Source of the DNA: Allopusillimonas soli
GTDB taxonomy: Bacteria; Pseudomonadota; Gammaproteobacteria; Burkholderiales; Burkholderiaceae_B
DNA: 64,000 bases
Assembly: GCF_004153445.1 (NCBI RefSeq)
Contig: NZ_SDQC01000001.1
Location: 558,001-622,000, forward strand
Reading direction: 5' to 3'
A program made the position numbers and the translations under genes. The notes below the pieces were generated by a model. That model did no database searches. It saw only the letters and a list, made by a program, of their open reading frames with translations, and was not told the origin of the DNA. This document shows positions 63,455 through 64,000 of the stretch, one piece after another (the first letter of the stretch is position 1; the number at the start of each line of letters is the position of its first letter).

Positions 63455-64000
63455 CTATCCACATGCTCTCGCCGCCGCCGTCAATATGTCGCGCATTTTT
63501 TGTCGGTCCTTATGCGTAACGAGCCCAATACCGACACTCAGCTCCGAGCCCTCGAGCAGAGACCTGTAGATGACGCCTGTCCGTCTCAATCCAGTGAAAG
63601 ACTTGGGCAGTAGGGCGACACCGCGTCCGCTGGCGACGTCACTCAGCAGAACATGATGGTCGGCTGGCTCCCTTAGCTTTGATGGAGCAAAGTCATGGCG
63701 CGAGAAGACCTTCTGGCAGTAGTCATAGAACGCGGGCTGTCGCGCACGCTCAAACCAGAAGACCGATTCACTCGCCAGGTCTGCGAGGCTGACCACCTTG
63801 CGCCTCGCCAACTGATGTGACGACTGCATTGCTACCACCATTGGCAGGCGGTCGAGCTCTAGGATATCCAACCCATGTACATCCGTAGGCAGCGCGACGA
63901 AGGCCGCGTCCAGTTTGCCCGCGCGAAGCTGGCGAACGAGCCGAGGTGAGGTATCGGACGCGATTGATACGGCCGTTCCAGGAAGCGTTGATTGCACTTG
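63455..64000 (-). CDS. LysR-family regulator, C-terminal part
   Basis: About 180 residues of a LysR effector domain, running off the window so that the HTH is not seen. Segments such as LVRQLRAGKLDAAFVALP and SDVASGRGVALLPKSF are typical of the CbnR/BenM-like branch. It is outside the tRNA-Leu island, in resumed chromosomal sequence. Confidence 0.85.
   Translation of the reverse strand, partial: QVQSTLPGTAVSIASDTSPRLVRQLRAGKLDAAFVALPTDVHGLDILELDRLPMVVAMQSSHQLARRKVVSLADLASESVFWFERARQPAFYDYCQKVFSRHDFAPSKLREPADHHVLLSDVASGRGVALLPKSFTGLRRTGVIYRSLLEGSELSVGIGLVTHKDRQKMRDILTAAARACG

Overview
The window looks like a chromosome segment of a betaproteobacterium in the order Burkholderiales, most likely family Alcaligenaceae (Bordetella, Achromobacter or Pusillimonas relatives). 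The basis is three Bug/TctC-type periplasmic receptors, three TRAP transporters, the ffh - ccsA-like - PP0621-like - ampD gene order, and generally GC-rich coding sequence. This is inference from gene content; no 16S gene is present.

Layout. 1-745: start of putP (cut by the window edge). 1056-7385: a TRAP operon for a small organic acid with a class II aldolase, a divergent XRE-cupin regulator, then a class C beta-lactamase. 7409-14537: a sugar-acid operon (FAH-family enzyme, TRAP transporter, IlvD/Edd dehydratase, then an IclR regulator), with a striking tandem palindrome upstream. 14742-17520: a VapC remnant, then an SDR/NADP-reductase pair divergent from a LysR regulator. 17603-25559: a defence-rich island next to tRNA-Gly(CCC). 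It holds HipBA, a reverse transcriptase plus nitrilase pair (DRT type 1-like), a HEPN/AbiU2-like protein, a Shedu nuclease and the C-terminal half of a P4-type integrase.

25645-39990 holds housekeeping trmB and pip, then a second catabolic cluster: MmgE/PrpD, Bug receptor, fused TRAP permease, TRAP receptor, GntR regulator, MBL hydrolase, two SDRs, a 3-hydroxyisobutyrate dehydrogenase-like enzyme, another Bug receptor and a PEP mutase-family lyase. A shared palindromic motif suggests one regulon. 40086-55190 is mostly core: ffh, cytochrome c assembly protein, ampD, a giant fused ABC exporter, a Bug/LysR pair, hydantoinase A/B and htpG.

55377-63294 is a second, smaller island integrated in tRNA-Leu(CAA). 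It is flanked by the intact tRNA and a degenerate copy of its 3' half, and has matching arm-type repeats inside both ends. Its integrase has lost the catalytic core. Cargo: a shortened TIGR04141/DUF6119 protein, a second tRNA-Leu(CAA) gene interrupted by a group I intron, an OLD-family nuclease, an IS256 remnant and a convergent restriction-modification pair. A partial LysR gene closes the window.

The two most notable items are the split RT-nitrilase system with its HEPN and Shedu neighbours, and the island-borne tRNA-Leu with a 231-nt group I intron whose predicted 5' splice-site pair is C-G instead of the usual U-G wobble.
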